Assembly (NCBI GenBank): GCA_017960415.1 | Contig: JAGCZE010000040.1 | Coordinates: forward strand, 1-7,140 | Direction of reading: 5' to 3' | Origin: Lachnospiraceae bacterium | Lineage (GTDB): Bacteria > Bacillota_A > Clostridia > Lachnospirales > Lachnospiraceae | Length of the DNA stretch: 7,140 nucleotides | Shown: one piece after another, positions 6,172 through 7,140 of the stretch | How positions within the stretch are numbered: the stretch's first letter is position 1 | Layout of the letters: each line of letters opens with the position of its first letter | Translations under genes and position numbers: made by a program | The notes under the pieces: model-generated | What the model saw: the letters and a program-made list of their open reading frames with translations, nothing else | Told to the model about the DNA's origin: nothing | Databases searched by the model: none

Positions 6172-6492
6172 TACAGGGGTGATTGGAGTATTAATAAGAA
6201 AAGATTTCCCAACGGTCTCAAAGAACTGGCCGACTATATCCGGGAGAGAGGGATGATTCCCGGCATTTGGTTCGAATTCGAGGTAGCCGCCCCGAAATCT
6301 GGTGTATTTGACGATCCGGATCATTTCGTGAAGAAGGATGGCGTTCCGCTGACTGTCGGCGGCGCGAGATTCTGGGATATGGAAGATCCGTATGTTGACG
6401 AATATCTGACCAGGAATGTGATCGACAATCTGAAGGAAAACGGTTTCGGCTACATTAAAATAGATTACAACGACACGATGGGTATGGGATGT

Positions 6493-6627
6493 GACGGCCC
6501 GGCCGGGGAGTGCATCGGTGAAAACAAGGAAAATCATGGAAACGGACAAACTGCAGTAAACCGAAACGACAGAAATGGACAATCTGCGTCGAACGGTAAC
6601 AACAGAAATGTGAATTTACCCGGCGAC
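6493..6627 (+). other. N/G-rich in-frame insertion in the galactosidase, flanked by near-duplicate ends
   Basis: Between CDG after the nucleophile strand and GENLRRKVVETQRFF there are about 45 extra codons, rich in Asn, Gly and Arg. The left edge encodes DGPAGE (6493-6510), and just past the right edge is DGPGEN (6628-6645). The two share most bases. The family normally goes from this glycine-rich loop almost directly to the GEGLRR-type helix. The segment contains the 2 x 33-bp repeat at 6541-6606. Confidence 0.7.
6541..6606 (+). repeat. Two tandem 33-bp in-frame repeats in the galactosidase
   Basis: The units at 6541-6573 and 6574-6606 encode NGQTAVNRNDR and NGQSASNGNNR. Seven of eleven residues match, and both open with AA(C/T)GGACAA and end with AAC-(G/A)AC-AGA. 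They form the core of the larger insertion. Confidence 0.8.
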
Positions 6628-7140
6628 GGTCCCGGCGAGAATCTGCGGAGAAAAGTCGTTGAAACGCAAAGGTTCTTTCAAAAACTCCGACATGAGATTC
6701 CGGAGCTTGTAATAGAGAACTGCTCCAGCGGCGGCCACAGGCTTGAACCTTCATTTATGGAGCTGGCATCACAGGCAAGCTTTTCCGATGCCCATGAGAT
6801 TGTTTCTCTTCCTATTATCGCAGCAAATCTGCACAGAGTGATCCGTCCGGAACAAAGCCAGATTTGGGCAGTTCTGCGGGCAAAGGACACAGATGCACGT
6901 ATTTACTATTCGCTGTGCGCAACATTTCTTGGACGCATGGGGCTGAGCGGGGACATTTACGATCTGAATGGGCATCAATGGAACCTGCTTGATGAAGCGA
7001 TCGCCTTCTATAATGAGGCAGCTCCGATCATCAAGAATGGCACCACGACCTGCATTATCTCCGATCCAGTCAGCTATAATAAGCCCGAAGGCGGACAGTT
7101 GGTGATCCGGAAGCTGGGCGACTGTGAACTTCGGATATAT

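Larger units (their letters stand above)
5284..7140 (+). pseudogene. GH36-type alpha-galactosidase frame with an internal TAA, 3' end outside window
   Basis: Glycoside hydrolase family 36 enzymes release terminal alpha-galactose from raffinose-type sugars and glycans. The frame runs 619 codons to the window edge. Residues 1-245 look like the N-terminal beta-sandwich (SRAEIKLTG, FSKxx-free, with VRKYFPFVALED and PASWQIELIVRRG). The TIM barrel follows: GITFNEYCTTWGNPTIDN, FLVMDSGWYSD, then GDWSINKKRFPNGLKELADY, GMIPGIWFEFE, FGYIKIDYND with the predicted nucleophile Asp at codon 394, and IENCSSGGHRLEPSFMELASQASFSDAHE with the predicted acid/base Asp at codon 502. Codon 296 is TAA (6169-6171), between NWW and YRGDW. 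Similarity continues in the same frame on both sides. The 295-residue product would lack both catalytic residues. An extra N/G-rich insertion lies at about 6493-6627. AGGAGAG at 5271-5277 serves the start. The alternative to decay is a base-call error. Confidence 0.85.

Noticed and set aside
5676..6582. Two overlapping minus-strand open frames of 181 and 208 codons
   Set aside because: Both lie opposite the GH36 frame, which has clear family motifs on the + strand. One spans the internal TAA region but has no recognisable domain.
1..7140. CRISPR array, tRNA, rRNA, insertion sequence or attachment site
   Set aside because: No regularly spaced repeats, cloverleaf, transposase motifs, or paired terminal repeats flanking the A+T-rich block were seen by eye.

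Overview
The window looks like chromosome of a low-to-moderate G+C Firmicute, most likely a gut-type clostridium (Lachnospiraceae-like). This rests on strong GGAGG-type ribosome binding sites, tightly packed genes with ATGA overlaps, and the family-level look of the proteins. The genus is not resolved. All genes are read on the + strand.

Layout: (1) 1-1614 is the 3' part of an RlmD/RlmCD-type 23S rRNA uracil-5-methyltransferase; its start lies left of the window. (2) 1607-1933 is a small XRE-like helix-turn-helix protein that overlaps the methyltransferase stop. (3) 2012-2767 and 2769-3635 are a translationally coupled pair: an unrecognised 251-residue protein and a KilA-N domain protein. (4) 3745-4131 is a decayed, 3'-truncated RhuM-family gene with two in-frame stops and a perfect 17-bp inverted repeat. 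Its last codon overlaps the next start. (5) 4128-4616 is a family-6-type DNA-deoxyinosine (hypoxanthine) glycosylase. (6) 4766-5287 is a phosphinothricin-acetyltransferase-like GNAT enzyme. (7) From 5284 to the right edge is a GH36-type alpha-galactosidase reading frame, interrupted by one in-frame TAA before both predicted catalytic aspartates and open at the window end.

Sampled lines of the block from about 1934 to 3635 are clearly richer in A+T (about 28-38 % G+C) than sampled lines of the flanking methyltransferase, glycosylase and galactosidase genes (about 50-57 %). With KilA-N and RhuM genes, both common on phages and mobile or defence-type islands, this suggests a small acquired block between the methyltransferase/HTH pair and the glycosylase.

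Two patterns cut across the genes. First, two otherwise conserved enzymes carry in-frame, low-complexity loop insertions built partly of tandem repeats: 3 x 30 bp and a D/G-rich segment in the methyltransferase, and 2 x 33 bp inside a segment of about 135 bp in the galactosidase. Second, two reading frames are broken only by nonsense codons (TAG and TGA in RhuM, TAA in the galactosidase), with no frameshift. TAA, TAG and TGA also end the intact genes here, so stop-codon reassignment is unlikely. Recent gene decay or sequencing error is the simpler reading. I did not find a clearly new multi-gene system. The best candidate for unexplored biology is the coupled pair at 2012-3635 and its decayed RhuM neighbour.
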